Below are positions 1-8,051 of a stretch of DNA of 57,704 bases, piece after piece. Every line of letters starts with the position of its first letter. The first letter of the stretch is position 1. The DNA lies in contig DHXR01000023.1 of assembly GCA_002413785.1 (NCBI GenBank), positions 1 through 57,704 of the forward strand. Direction: 5' to 3'. The DNA is from Mucilaginibacter sp. UBA5151. GTDB taxonomy: Bacteria > Bacteroidota > Bacteroidia > Sphingobacteriales > Sphingobacteriaceae. Made by a program: the position numbers and the translations under genes. A model generated the notes under the pieces. The model saw only the letters and a program-made list of their open reading frames with translations. It did no database searches and was not told the DNA's origin.

Positions 1-75
1 CAAAGACCGGGTGAGTTAACTATACAAGCGACATTAACGCAAATGCAGATCGGCGAGTTGACTCACCCGATCTGC
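1..75. repeat. Dispersed repeat, copy 1 (palindromic ends)
   Basis: This stretch has a near-identical second copy at about 33706-33775. Both begin CAAAGACCGGGTGAGT and end with ACTCACCC, so the ends (GGGTGAGT and ACTCACCC) are inverted repeats enclosing about 40 bases. It is intergenic in both places. It is probably a small mobile or REP-like element; the left edge is cut by the window boundary. Confidence 0.7.
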
Positions 76-97
76 GCTCCGTTTGCCTCACCTAAAT

Positions 98-156
98 CCT
101 CTCCAAAGGAGAGGACTTTGAATAGCAATGTTAAAGAACCCTCTCCTTTGGAGAGG
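98..156. repeat. Pair of CCTCTCC/GGAGAGG palindromes
   Basis: Two palindromes, CCTCTCCAAAGGAGAGG at 98-114 and CCTCTCCTTTGGAGAGG at 140-156, sit just upstream of imuB; the second is followed by AGGGTGAGGC. The same palindrome plus tail recurs at 31122-31157 ahead of thrA. This is a dispersed intergenic palindrome, possibly forming RNA hairpins. Function is not evident. Confidence 0.7.
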
Positions 157-199
157 ACAGGGTGAGGCGAAAAATGCTTGATCGAACCAACTTGAAAAA

Positions 200-1702
200 A
201 TGCACAAACGCTTCGTCACTATATGGTTCCGTCATTTGACGACTGACTGGCTGACCCTTAAACGGCCGGCCCTTAAAACCCTGCCTTTTGTTTTCGCGGC
301 AAAAGATCATGGCAGGCTGATAATTACCGCAGTCAATAAAATAGCCGGGGCACAGGGCATAACCCCGGGCATGGCAGCAGCCGATGCAAAGGTTATTGTC
401 ACCGGTTTGCAGGTGATAGATGAGCAAGCCGGGCGGGCCGCCAAATTACTGAAAGCCCTTGGCGAATGGTGCATCCGCTATACGCCCATCATTGCCGTTG
501 ACCCGCCCGATGGTTTAATACTTGATGTAAGCGGCTGCGCGCAGCTTTGGGGCGGCGAACAGCCCTACCTGCAAGAGATTGTTAAGCGCTTACGAAGCAA
601 AGGCTATGATGTGCGGGCGGCTATGGCCGATACCATTGGCGCGGCCTGGGCCATTGCACGTTTCGGGCAGGTGACGCCCATTATTGAGCGCGGCGGCCAG
701 ACCGCAGCCCTGCTGCCCTTACCGCCTGCCGCCCTGCGCCTGCAACCCGCTATAGTACAACGCCTGCAAAAGTTGGGTTTATACCAGATCAGCAGTTTTA
801 TAAGTATGCCCCGCTCGGTTTTGCGGAGGCGTTTTGGTGAAGACCTGCTGCTTAAACTAAGTCAGGCGCTGGGCCTGGAAGATGAGATCATTCAGCCCTT
901 GGTGCTTATTGAACCTTACCAGGAACGACTGCCCTGCATGGAGCCTATCTGTACCGCTACCGGGATAGAGATTGCCATACAGCGCCTGCTGGACAGCCTC
1001 TGCAAGCGGCTGCGCGATGAAGGCAAGGGTCTGCGTACAGCCATACTGAAATGTTACCGGGTGGATGGTAAAATTGAAACGGCGGAGATCGGCACCAACC
1101 GTGCATCGCATAATATTGATCACCTTTTCAAATTATTCGAGCTAAAAATAGCTACCATTGAACCGGCGCTGGGGATCGAACTTTTTATATTGGATGCGCC
1201 TAAAGTGGAAGAAGTATCGCCCATGCAGGAAGCCCTCTGGGCCGGGAAACCCGGTCTGGATGACCTTGGCATAGCCGAACTGCTCGACCGCCTGGCAGGG
1301 AAAGTGGGGGCGGATGCCATTCACCGCTATTTGCCCGATGAGCATCACTGGCCCGAGCGCTCCATTAAACCCGCGCCCTCGCTCCACGAAAAACCGGCCA
1401 TAAGCTGGCGCAACGACAAGCCCCGCCCTACCCGGCTTTTAGCCCGGCCCGAACAGGTGGAAGTAACCGCGCCGATCCCCGATTATCCGCCAATGCTGTT
1501 CCGCTATAAAGGCAAAACGCACCAGATAAAAAAGGCCGACGGCCCTGAACGGATTGAACGTGAATGGTGGCTTGAAGAAGGCGACCACCGCGACTATTAT
1601 AACGTAGAGGACCAGGACGGACAACGCTACTGGCTGTTTCGCTCAGGGCATTACGCAGGCGATGAACCGTATCAGTGGTTTATTCATGGTTTTTTTGCGT
1701 GA
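200..1702 (+). CDS. imuB: ImuB-like Y-family DNA polymerase homologue
   Basis: A 500 aa Y-family (DinB/UmuC-type) protein whose opening, MHKRFVTIWFRHLTTDW, is typical of ImuB. ImuB acts as a non-catalytic adaptor in damage-induced mutagenesis, linking the error-prone polymerase DnaE2 to ImuA and the sliding clamp. The acidic residues needed for catalysis are missing: the first motif (normally DxD) reads IWFRH at residues 8-12, and the second (normally SIDE) reads AVDPPDGL at about 99-106. The C-terminal 100 residues form the ImuB-specific tail. No imuA is visible within the 199 bases upstream. A dnaE2 gene is in the window, but about 22 kb away on the other strand, whereas these genes are usually adjacent. 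Confidence 0.88.
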   Translation: MHKRFVTIWFRHLTTDWLTLKRPALKTLPFVFAAKDHGRLIITAVNKIAGAQGITPGMAAADAKVIVTGLQVIDEQAGRAAKLLKALGEWCIRYTPIIAVDPPDGLILDVSGCAQLWGGEQPYLQEIVKRLRSKGYDVRAAMADTIGAAWAIARFGQVTPIIERGGQTAALLPLPPAALRLQPAIVQRLQKLGLYQISSFISMPRSVLRRRFGEDLLLKLSQALGLEDEIIQPLVLIEPYQERLPCMEPICTATGIEIAIQRLLDSLCKRLRDEGKGLRTAILKCYRVDGKIETAEIGTNRASHNIDHLFKLFELKIATIEPALGIELFILDAPKVEEVSPMQEALWAGKPGLDDLGIAELLDRLAGKVGADAIHRYLPDEHHWPERSIKPAPSLHEKPAISWRNDKPRPTRLLARPEQVEVTAPIPDYPPMLFRYKGKTHQIKKADGPERIEREWWLEEGDHRDYYNVEDQDGQRYWLFRSGHYAGDEPYQWFIHGFFA

Positions 1703-1783
1703 AAGGGGGATAGAAATAGTTAAGAACTACATTACTGTTGAAAAAACAAACGCCAGGATTACCCTGTTTATAAATAAAATCCT

Positions 1784-1791
1784 TATTTTTG
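1784..1791 (+). promoter_or_regulatory. TAnnTTTG (-7) box of small gene
   Basis: TATTTTTG lies 18 bases before the ATG at 1810. The paralogue at 6125 has the same box (6100-6107) in a conserved context, GAATTAAGAA following, so the promoter was duplicated with the gene. Confidence 0.5.
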
Positions 1792-1809
1792 AATTAAGAA
1801 CTACAAACA

Positions 1810-1992
1810 ATGACCAGTAAACGCATTTCAGAGCAAATTAATACGATTAGGATAGCTTCCGAAAAGGCAAGCGTCTCCTCTGAAACGGCATTGGCCTTTT
1901 TAAGAAGTGCCGGCATTATACCTGAAGCAAACCAGGTTGCCAGTGCCGGCCAAAAAGAGGAACAAACACAAAAATTTAAGCGTCCCGCTTAA
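1810..1992 (+). CDS. Small conserved protein, copy 1 (repeat-encoded tail)
   Basis: A 60 aa protein beginning MTSKRISEQINTIR, predicted largely helical. It is paralogous to the 55 aa protein at 6125-6292: the first 43 residues are nearly identical and so is the upstream sequence. The last residues (KFKRPA and stop) are encoded by the hairpin TTTAAGCGTCCCGCTTAAA of the repeat element that follows, so the original C-terminus has been replaced. I do not recognise the family. Small size, duplication and position among TA-like modules could suit an antitoxin, but nothing in the sequence demonstrates this. Confidence 0.6.
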   Translation: MTSKRISEQINTIRIASEKASVSSETALAFLRSAGIIPEANQVASAGQKEEQTQKFKRPA

Positions 1993-2230
1993 ATTAAACA
2001 GCCTGTTGCTATTTTAAAGACAAATGCTCCTGTTTATTTCATGTCACGCAATGCATCAACCGACGAACTTTATTTTGTAACCTTAACCGTAACACAAGGT
2101 TTTGCAGTCGCGGTGCATAAATATTGGTACAGCAGGGCGAATGTGGAAACCATTTGAAGATTATTTATTAATTTAAGCGGGACGCTTAAAATTGCTGGCA
2201 TTCAAGCAGAACGCTTGAACGAGCGTGCGG
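1971..2230 (+). mobile_element. RAYT-derived non-autonomous element, copy a
   Basis: The left part carries hairpin TTTAAGCGTCCCGCTTAAA (1975-1993) and a shared segment, CAGCCTGTTGCTATTTTAAAG. The middle holds a 38-codon frame (2041-2157) starting MSRNASTDELYFVTLTV, which resembles the N-terminus of Bacteroidota REP-associated Y1 transposases. The right part carries hairpins TTTAAGCGGGACGCTTAAA and TTCAAGCAGAACGCTTGAA. The frame jumps from the transposase N-terminus to a short C-terminal-like piece, so the catalytic core is missing. It fills most of the gap between 1810-1992 and the next gene at 2325. Confidence 0.65.
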
Positions 2231-2324
2231 GTAAAACTGCCAAGACAAAAAAATTAATCTAATATTTTACCAATCGTAGATTGATAAGTATATATTTATT
2301 GGAACTATTCTGAGCTAAACTATC

Positions 2325-4154
2325 ATGAAGAGAATTGTAGACTGCGACCCAGCCCCATACCCGTTAACAAATACTCCGGAAATCAAAGCGGTCGTTGGTC
2401 TGATATATATCTTAGATTTGAATTGCGTTAAACCTGACGCCAAGTTTTTAGATAAAGTACCAAATACGGATGGGATTTTGGAATTGGTTAACCAATATCA
2501 AACACCTATAGGTAAGTTAGAAGTCCAAATTAAAGTTTTAGGTTCAAAAAACATTGAAACTCCCAAGTATCAATGTTCAAAGCCATTTTTAGCGTTTTGC
2601 GAACAAAGTATTTTGCCAGTTTTATTAATCGTCGTGGATATTCAAAACCAGATTGCATACTGGGAACATATAAGTATTGACATTATTACCGACCTTTTTA
2701 AGAAAATTAAAAAGGAAACAGTATCCCTGCTTTTTGACAAAAAGAAAACAATCAAACCCAATAACAATTCATACTTAGCTGAATGGATTGAAATTATTAA
2801 AAAATATCAAACAAAATTGTATGATTACAATACGCTCGAAACCAGAGTGCAAACATTGAGCAATGAATTATCTGTTCTGAAAATTTCATCAAATATCAGC
2901 TTAGGAAAAAGTAATTCAATATACAAGGAGATTCATGTTTTCCTTGATTATTACAACCACCTATTGGATCATGATTTTTTGACTTTAAAAAACTTATTGT
3001 TTCCAAATTATTGGAAAATGGGCTTTGGAATAAAAAGGTACGAGGAAAATTCAGTATCGTTTATTATTTATCCTGTTTCTTATTCAATAAACGATGTTCT
3101 CATTAAAGATATGAAAGACGATGATAGCTTTTTCAGTCCCAATCAGGGGCTTCGGTATGTTGGCTATAATAGAGAAAACCCAATTAAAAATAAACCCAAA
3201 TTTATTGCTTATCAACTCATAAAGCGTGACCTTATAAATTATCTTGAAAAACAATCTCTTTTAATTAAGGATGTTTTTGTCGCGCGAGAATACCTTTTTG
3301 CCTTTATTGAAAAATATGCTTTGATTTTGGGGCTAATTCCTGATTCGGCTGTTTACGAACTCGAAAACATTGAATACTCATTAAATACTTTTTTGCCGGC
3401 GTGGATAGAAAAATCTATTGATGTTCAAAATTATGACCCAAATTTTCAAGTTATTTTGATAGACACTTTTTATTTATTCACTTTTCCCAAAGAAATCGAA
3501 AATCAATCGGAAAAAGTAAAACAGGATATTAAGGACGGGTTTACTTCTTCAATTAAATTTCAGGTTACTAGCGAAGATTTTAGTATCGGTATATTAAATA
3601 ATCTTTTAGCTTTTTTGAGACAAAGCGGTGAGACAAAAATTGTTCGTGACTATGAAATTAAAACCAAAGTGAATAAGCAGATGTATGGCTTTTGGGAAAC
3701 CTTCGGGAAAGAAAAAACCGCTAAAAATATAGAAATATTTTACAATAATTTTCCAAGGATTTACGATCAGACGGTGAAGAATTATTTCCCTAATCTGTAC
3801 TCCGAACTAAAATATTTTGTAGATTTTAATTTATTAATTATTGTGGTTGATTTCTCCAATATTTCATTAACTCGGCATCCAGGTATTAGATTTTACCACT
3901 ATTTTACGGAAACTATTAAAGATCCCCAGATTAAGAGTTATTCTTTTGAAGATGAAGAATTTGTTAATTTAATGGGGAAAATGGGAGATTTTTATAATCC
4001 ATTTTCTTTTGAAGGGCATGAATGTCAATTAAAGTCATGGTCAAATGGGATTTTGGATTTTATATATGACAAGACCCCAATAATGACCTCGGTTAATAAC
4101 CTCTTAAGGGAAAAATTAGAGGAATATTTTAAAAATCGTGAAGAAACTAATTAG
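2325..4154 (+). CDS. Large protein with DUF4365-like N-terminal domain
   Basis: A 609 aa soluble protein. Residues about 15-120 resemble the DUF4365 type of PD-(D/E)XK nuclease-like domain: D49 and E53 in DGILELV, then EVQIK with Q68 and K70, followed by hydrophobic strands ending VVDIQNQIAYWEH. Residues 120-609 are not recognised; they are rich in Lys, Ile, Phe and Tyr with no clear membrane segment. The gene is AT-rich compared with imuB and is bracketed by repeat elements on both sides. It converges on the HrgA-like nuclease at 4313-5302. Together they look like horizontally acquired defence genes. The domain call is by eye and moderate; the function of the C-terminal part is unknown. Confidence 0.6.
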   Translation: MKRIVDCDPAPYPLTNTPEIKAVVGLIYILDLNCVKPDAKFLDKVPNTDGILELVNQYQTPIGKLEVQIKVLGSKNIETPKYQCSKPFLAFCEQSILPVLLIVVDIQNQIAYWEHISIDIITDLFKKIKKETVSLLFDKKKTIKPNNNSYLAEWIEIIKKYQTKLYDYNTLETRVQTLSNELSVLKISSNISLGKSNSIYKEIHVFLDYYNHLLDHDFLTLKNLLFPNYWKMGFGIKRYEENSVSFIIYPVSYSINDVLIKDMKDDDSFFSPNQGLRYVGYNRENPIKNKPKFIAYQLIKRDLINYLEKQSLLIKDVFVAREYLFAFIEKYALILGLIPDSAVYELENIEYSLNTFLPAWIEKSIDVQNYDPNFQVILIDTFYLFTFPKEIENQSEKVKQDIKDGFTSSIKFQVTSEDFSIGILNNLLAFLRQSGETKIVRDYEIKTKVNKQMYGFWETFGKEKTAKNIEIFYNNFPRIYDQTVKNYFPNLYSELKYFVDFNLLIIVVDFSNISLTRHPGIRFYHYFTETIKDPQIKSYSFEDEEFVNLMGKMGDFYNPFSFEGHECQLKSWSNGILDFIYDKTPIMTSVNNLLREKLEEYFKNREETN

Positions 4155-4185
4155 AGAGTAATAATTAAAATAAATTCAAATATTA

Positions 4186-4305
4186 CTCCCGCCTGTCCAA
4201 GCGTGCCCCCACGCCTGTTCAAGTGGCCACGCTTGCGTATTGTTTAAGCGTGGACACTTTAATTTATCAATTCAAGCGAAGAGGACGCTTGAATTGGCGG
4301 AGTAG
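4186..4305. repeat. Decayed hairpin cluster of the RAYT-type element
   Basis: This lies between two convergent genes. It contains CCCGCCTGTCCAAGCGTG, a TTTAAGCGTGG hairpin half and TTCAAGCG..CGCTTGAA (4281-4302), all diverged forms of the hairpins in the RAYT-derived elements. No transposase scrap remains. Confidence 0.55.
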
Positions 4306-4312
4306 CAGAATT

Positions 4313-5302
4313 TCATATATCCATGTTTATATTTGCAACCGTTTTTTCTATTGGGATGTGTTTTTCGTTACAATAATTTTCAAATTCTGTATCATTAGAA
4401 AAGTAGTGGTCGCAAAATTCTTCCAACTCTTTCTCGGTAGATTTTACATACTTTTCGTTAGCTGTCATAAGTTTTTCTGTCTGTTCAATGAATTTCTCAA
4501 AGTCCGGGTTTATTCTACACAATTTATCAATAGTTTTAAAATCGAGCTCTTTTTGTTTCGGAGCAAATAAGGTTTTACTTTCATAAGGGTTAGCTTTAAG
4601 TTCAATTATTCCGATTCCAAAAGATTGGTTTAAACGTTCCATTTCTTCATAGAGGCTATCACTGATTTCAAAAGCTACTAAATAGGCATAATTTGCCCAA
4701 CTTGAATTAGAAACCGCCTGAAAAAAGCACTTCTTTAATTCGTAGTCTGAATTAATTTCCTTTTTAACTTCATAAGAGCTTATTTTAAAAGTATCCACTC
4801 GATTAATTGCTTTCAGAAAATTTTGACTTGCCTTTGTTTGCAAATTCAAGAAGCGAATACCTACCATATCTGGATGTATCCATTTTTGATGATTGTCTTT
4901 GCTATTTGATGATTGTTCGTGAAAAATTGTCTTTGAATAAATATCTGTATTTTTAAGATAACTACTCAATAGTTTATGCAAGTCTCTCTCATTATAATTA
5001 TTTGTTTTATTTGGTTTTTTGGATTCAGGAATTATTATAGGAACTAAAATATCTACATTTATATTTTGTTCATTTTTAGTCAAGTAATAAGAAAACGTTC
5101 CGCCAGATTCTTTTATTCTTTTAATTCGAGTATCTCCATTTCTTATGAAATCGCCTAATAAAGCGGAAATTGTCGAACTCGGAGTCTTAGCGTCTTTAAA
5201 ATCATAATAACTTTTCTCAATTATATGATTGTAAATAATCATATAATTCGCGATGCCATTTATATCGTCAAGACTTTTTAGTATAGCTTCTTTTATTGTC
5301 AT
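4313..5302 (-). CDS. HARE-HTH / PD-(D/E)XK protein, HrgA-like (COG2958-like)
   Basis: A 329 aa protein. Residues 1-75 form a HARE-HTH-type winged helix starting TIKEAILKSL. Residues about 105-240 carry a restriction-endonuclease-like core: WIHPDMVGI with P144-D145, then SYEVK with E178 and K180, then NSSWANYAYLVAF, the order seen in HrgA/COG2958 proteins. HrgA is found near restriction-modification loci. The start at 5302 is preferred over an upstream one at 5359 because the HTH domain begins there. No methyltransferase is adjacent. It converges on the DUF4365-like gene. A nuclease role is inferred from these motifs. Confidence 0.65.
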   Translation of the reverse strand: MTIKEAILKSLDDINGIANYMIIYNHIIEKSYYDFKDAKTPSSTISALLGDFIRNGDTRIKRIKESGGTFSYYLTKNEQNINVDILVPIIIPESKKPNKTNNYNERDLHKLLSSYLKNTDIYSKTIFHEQSSNSKDNHQKWIHPDMVGIRFLNLQTKASQNFLKAINRVDTFKISSYEVKKEINSDYELKKCFFQAVSNSSWANYAYLVAFEISDSLYEEMERLNQSFGIGIIELKANPYESKTLFAPKQKELDFKTIDKLCRINPDFEKFIEQTEKLMTANEKYVKSTEKELEEFCDHYFSNDTEFENYCNEKHIPIEKTVANINMDI

Positions 5303-5612
5303 TTGATTGGAAAATGAAATTATCACTAATATATAAACATACGAAAGTCCAGAAAGCAATCAAACTTAAAATATTTTAATCGTATAAGCGAATTTAACCG
5401 CTGTTCGAAGTTTATAACTTCAAACTACTATGCTTGTAGATTACATCTACACAAGGCATTATCCATAAAAATCCATAACCTTGTGTTTACATTTCTTTCT
5501 TTTCCTCATGGTGGCCCTCCCGCTGTCCGAAGTTGCAAGCTTCGGACATCTGATATAAGTTAGCTCACTTTCCCGCAGAATTTACATAACTTACCTAAAT
5601 TAATTCATCACA
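5303..5612. other. Intergenic region with one hairpin
   Basis: No gene is seen. The only structure is a hairpin with 9 bp arms, TGTCCGAAG and CTTCGGACA, at 5524-5548, preceded by CCCGC as in the outer hairpin of the RAYT-type elements. It may be a diverged relative of that hairpin. Confidence 0.5.
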
Positions 5613-5969
5613 ATGCTTTCACCATCGGAAATCGACCAGTTTATTAAGTCTGCACCCGAAAATGATCAGTCATCTCTTAAAGATTATTACAATAAGTGTT
5701 ATGACAATTTAAAGGAATTAAATGCAAGAAGTAATAAAATCAGCGTTTTTCTATTGCTCTTATTGAGTTTTTATGCTTTCTCATCATACATAAAAGATGC
5801 TGAGTTTTTAGGAGCCAAAGTAACCGACTTACAATTAATTGGCCGGTTAACACCCGCCTGTTGCTATTGTAAAGATAAATGCCCCGCCTGTCCAGGCGTG
5901 CCGCCTGGACACACAAAAATTCAAGCGTCCCGCTTAAACAAAACAGCCTGTTGCTATTTTAAATATTAA
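5613..5969 (+). pseudogene. Membrane protein gene truncated by repeat element b
   Basis: Residues 1-82 look native: a hydrophilic N-terminus then one membrane segment (KISVFLLLLLSFYAFSSYI, about 45-63). From about residue 83 the frame runs into the repeat element, and the rest (TPACCYCKDKCPACPGVPPG and onward) is encoded by its hairpins. The original 3' part is not found downstream. The gene was therefore cut by insertion or by deletion at the element. The original function cannot be told. Confidence 0.65.
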
Positions 5970-6060
5970 TGCTCCTGTTTATTTCATGTCACGCAATGCC
6001 TCAGCCAACGAACTTTATTTTGTAACCTTAACCGTAGCAAAAGGTTTTGCAGGCGCGGCG
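5852..6060 (+). mobile_element. RAYT-derived non-autonomous element, copy b
   Basis: This copy contains hairpin TGTCCAGGCG-TGC-CGCCTGGACA (5889-5911), a hairpin of the TTCAAGCGTCCCGCTTAAA type (5920-5938) and the transposase-like ATG at 5987 (MSRNA). Relative to copies a and c one base is missing near 6000, shifting the frame. The right-hand hairpins are absent; the element merges into the promoter of the small gene at 6125. Confidence 0.6.
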
Positions 6061-6124
6061 CATGAATACCCGAATTACCTGGTTTATGAATAAAATCCAT
6101 ATTTTTGAATTAAGAAGTAAAACG

Positions 6125-6292
6125 ATGACCAGTAAACGCATTTCAGATCAAATTAATACGATTAGGGTAGCTGCCGAAAAGGCAAGCGTCTCCTCTGAAA
6201 TTGCTTTGGTTTTTTTAAGAAGTGCCGGCATTATACCTGAAGCAAACCAGGTTACCGTTACCGGCCATAAAATAAGTGCAACCCCGGCGTAA
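6125..6292 (+). CDS. Small conserved protein, copy 2
   Basis: A 55 aa paralogue of the protein at 1810-1992, starting MTSKRISDQINTIRVAAEK. It keeps its own C-terminus (HKISATPA), so it is probably the intact form. The start at 6125 matches the paralogue; the frame is open further upstream but that part lies in repeat b. The promoter box TATTTTTG (6100-6107) is shared with copy 1. The function is unknown. Confidence 0.6.
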   Translation: MTSKRISDQINTIRVAAEKASVSSEIALVFLRSAGIIPEANQVTVTGHKISATPA

Positions 6293-6365
6293 CGGGCAAA
6301 GGAATATTACAGGGCATTGATAAATGAGATAGAAAAAAATTAATCAATTTAAAACAGACACTATC

Positions 6366-7397
6366 ATGAAATATCTAATCCAATTCTTCGCTATTTTTTA
6401 TTCAATTTGTTTGCAGGCGCAAATAACTGTCCCTAAACTACCTTCTTCTCCCCAATATATTGTGGTTGATAGCAAGGACAATGTTATTGTGCATCTCTAC
6501 ATGGGAAGGATAATGAAAATAACTCCCGATGGAAAAGCATCTTTTATAACAGAAGATATCCGTAAAGGTAAAACGAATCCATACCCAAGTTGTAACGCAA
6601 TGACTATTGATTCCAAAGACAATATCTATATGGCGGGAGGAGACCTTATATGGAAACTGACTCTTGATGGAAAAGTTTCTTTATTTGCCGGGATACCTTA
6701 TAAATACAAAATAGTCGATGGGCCGCTCAGTGAAGCACAATTCCGAAGTATTGAATTGATAAAAACAGACCCCAAAGGAAATATTTATGTTGCAGAAAAA
6801 GATGACCGGGGTAATTTTTATCTTATACGTAAAATAAGTACAAATGGTATGGTAACCACTTTAGCCAACACAATGGAAAATATTGAGTTAAAAACCAAAT
6901 GGGTTGCAGGTATGGGTGTTGACTCTGTTGGCACTATTTACCTGAGTGATGGCAACGGACGCTGTATAAAAAAATTAGACACTGATGGAAAAGTAACCAC
7001 CATGGCCGGCCTTTGCAACAAAAGGGAATTTTGGCCGGTATATGTTCAGGGTGATATCAGCAAAGCCGAACTAATGTCGCCAAAGGATATTCTAATTAAC
7101 AAAAAAGGAGAAATAATTTTTACAGATAGCAGACTGCACCGCATCATTAAAATTGCAAACAACAAAGTAACTACCGTTGCAGGCAACAGCGTTATTCAGT
7201 CAAATAGTCTTAATATGGGAGGCAGGGCTCTGGAAGGTTATAAAGATGGAAAAGCATTAACAGCTTTATTTAATTTTCCGTTAGGTTGTGATATGGCCAT
7301 TGATAGCAAACAAAATATTTATGTAATAGATGGCGGCAATGATTGCATTCGTAAATTATCAGTTGATGGCATGGTAACGACATTTGCAAAAAGATAA
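6366..7397 (+). CDS. Secreted NHL-repeat beta-propeller protein
   Basis: A 343 aa protein with a signal peptide (hydrophobic residues 3-18, cleavage near LQAQ). Six NHL-type blades follow, each with an xxD(S/P)(K/V)xNIYV strand and a KI/KLxxDGKVTT strand, for example near residues 30, 75, 120, 175, 225 and 305. NHL propellers usually bind ligands or serve as scaffolds; no catalytic motif is visible. It lies at the left of a cluster of secreted-protein genes interrupted by repeats. Confidence 0.8.
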   Translation: MKYLIQFFAIFYSICLQAQITVPKLPSSPQYIVVDSKDNVIVHLYMGRIMKITPDGKASFITEDIRKGKTNPYPSCNAMTIDSKDNIYMAGGDLIWKLTLDGKVSLFAGIPYKYKIVDGPLSEAQFRSIELIKTDPKGNIYVAEKDDRGNFYLIRKISTNGMVTTLANTMENIELKTKWVAGMGVDSVGTIYLSDGNGRCIKKLDTDGKVTTMAGLCNKREFWPVYVQGDISKAELMSPKDILINKKGEIIFTDSRLHRIIKIANNKVTTVAGNSVIQSNSLNMGGRALEGYKDGKALTALFNFPLGCDMAIDSKQNIYVIDGGNDCIRKLSVDGMVTTFAKR

Positions 7398-7416
7398 ATC
7401 AACAAAAACATTTGTT

Positions 7417-7466
7417 ATGAAAAAAAAATGCTTCTTTTTATGATAGCGTTCACTACGCTATCATCA
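7417..7466 (+). pseudogene. Signal-peptide remnant cut by element d
   Basis: ATG at 7417 is followed by a run of nine A. Reading from the second ATG at 7428 gives LLFMIAFTTLSS, a signal-peptide-like stretch that stops being plausible where repeat element d begins (about 7467). One base missing in the A run separates the two frames. This is probably the start of a lost secreted-protein gene. Confidence 0.35.
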
Positions 7467-7775
7467 CCCCGCCTGGACACACAACAATTTAAGCGTCCCG
7501 CTTAAATTAAACAGCCTGTTGCTATTTTAAATATAAAAAGATCGCCAATAACCGGCAGGAAAGCAAACGCGATTGGATGATCAAAGCATTTGAACGGGCC
7601 GGAGGGTATTTTGTCTGAACCCGAATTTTTAGAATTCAGGAATTACCGGAATTCTAAAAATTCATAAATTCGATAAATTCGGGTTCAGACAATCGAACAG
7701 AACGGTAATTACCCTGTTTTCTATTAATTTAAGCGGGACGCTTAAAATTGCTGTCATTCAAGCGGAACGCTTGAA
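7467..7775 (+). mobile_element. RAYT-derived non-autonomous element, copy d
   Basis: The ends match copies a and c: TTTAAGCGTCCCGCTTAAA at the left, TTTAAGCGGGACGCTTAAA and TTCAAGCGGAACGCTTGAA at the right. The interior differs. It holds a frame with QESKRDWMIKAFERAG then a stop, matching the segment late in Y1 transposases of this phylum, then a large palindrome with 16 bp arms (7613-7628 and 7675-7690, GTCTGAACCCGAATTT). It is a different internal deletion of the same parent. Confidence 0.65.
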
Positions 7776-7793
7776 CGTGCGTGCGGCGCCAAC

Positions 7794-7821
7794 AAAAAAG
7801 GCCGAAACTAATCCCGGCCTT
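7794..7821 (-). terminator. Intrinsic terminator of the DUF6934/small-protein pair
   Basis: Read on the minus strand: AAGGCCG, 10-base loop, CGGCCTT, then a T run. It lies 22 bases after the stop of the small gene at 7843. A copy exists at 8605-8633. Confidence 0.75.
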
Positions 7822-7842
7822 CCATCTATTTAAATTGCTATT

Positions 7843-8010
7843 TTATTTTTTCAAATGCTCTGGTAAGGGGTGCTTACGCATAAACTCTTTAGCTTCCTCC
7901 ACTTTTTTTACAAAGAAAGGATCATTAGCATGACTTCTAACCTTATCGCTTACAATGGCCCTGCCATATCCTTTTTCAATAACTTCTGTTTTCTTATTAG
8001 CCTCAGACAT
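7843..8010 (-). CDS. Small basic protein, second gene of DUF6934 module
   Basis: A 55 aa protein beginning MSEANKKTEVIEKGYGRAIV, with DKVRSHANDPFFVKK in the middle and ending HPLPEHLKK. It lies 41 bases downstream of the DUF6934 gene and before a shared terminator, so the two are likely co-transcribed. A decayed copy is at 9332-9495. Such small proteins next to DUF6934 genes recur in Bacteroidota in my recollection. A toxin-antitoxin-like role is a guess from the layout only. Confidence 0.65.
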   Translation of the reverse strand: MSEANKKTEVIEKGYGRAIVSDKVRSHANDPFFVKKVEEAKEFMRKHPLPEHLKK

Positions 8011-8051
8011 AATAACTCCTTTAATTATCTACGTATTTCAAATTTACTATT

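Noticed and set aside
4223..4570. A 115-codon plus-strand frame
   Set aside because: It runs from repeat sequence into the antisense of the HrgA-like gene; Phe/Cys-rich artefact.
7440..7464. A 10 bp-stem hairpin (ATGATAGCGT..ACGCTATCAT) as a terminator for the NHL gene
   Set aside because: No T run follows, and the sequence also reads as part of a broken signal peptide; the structure may be accidental.
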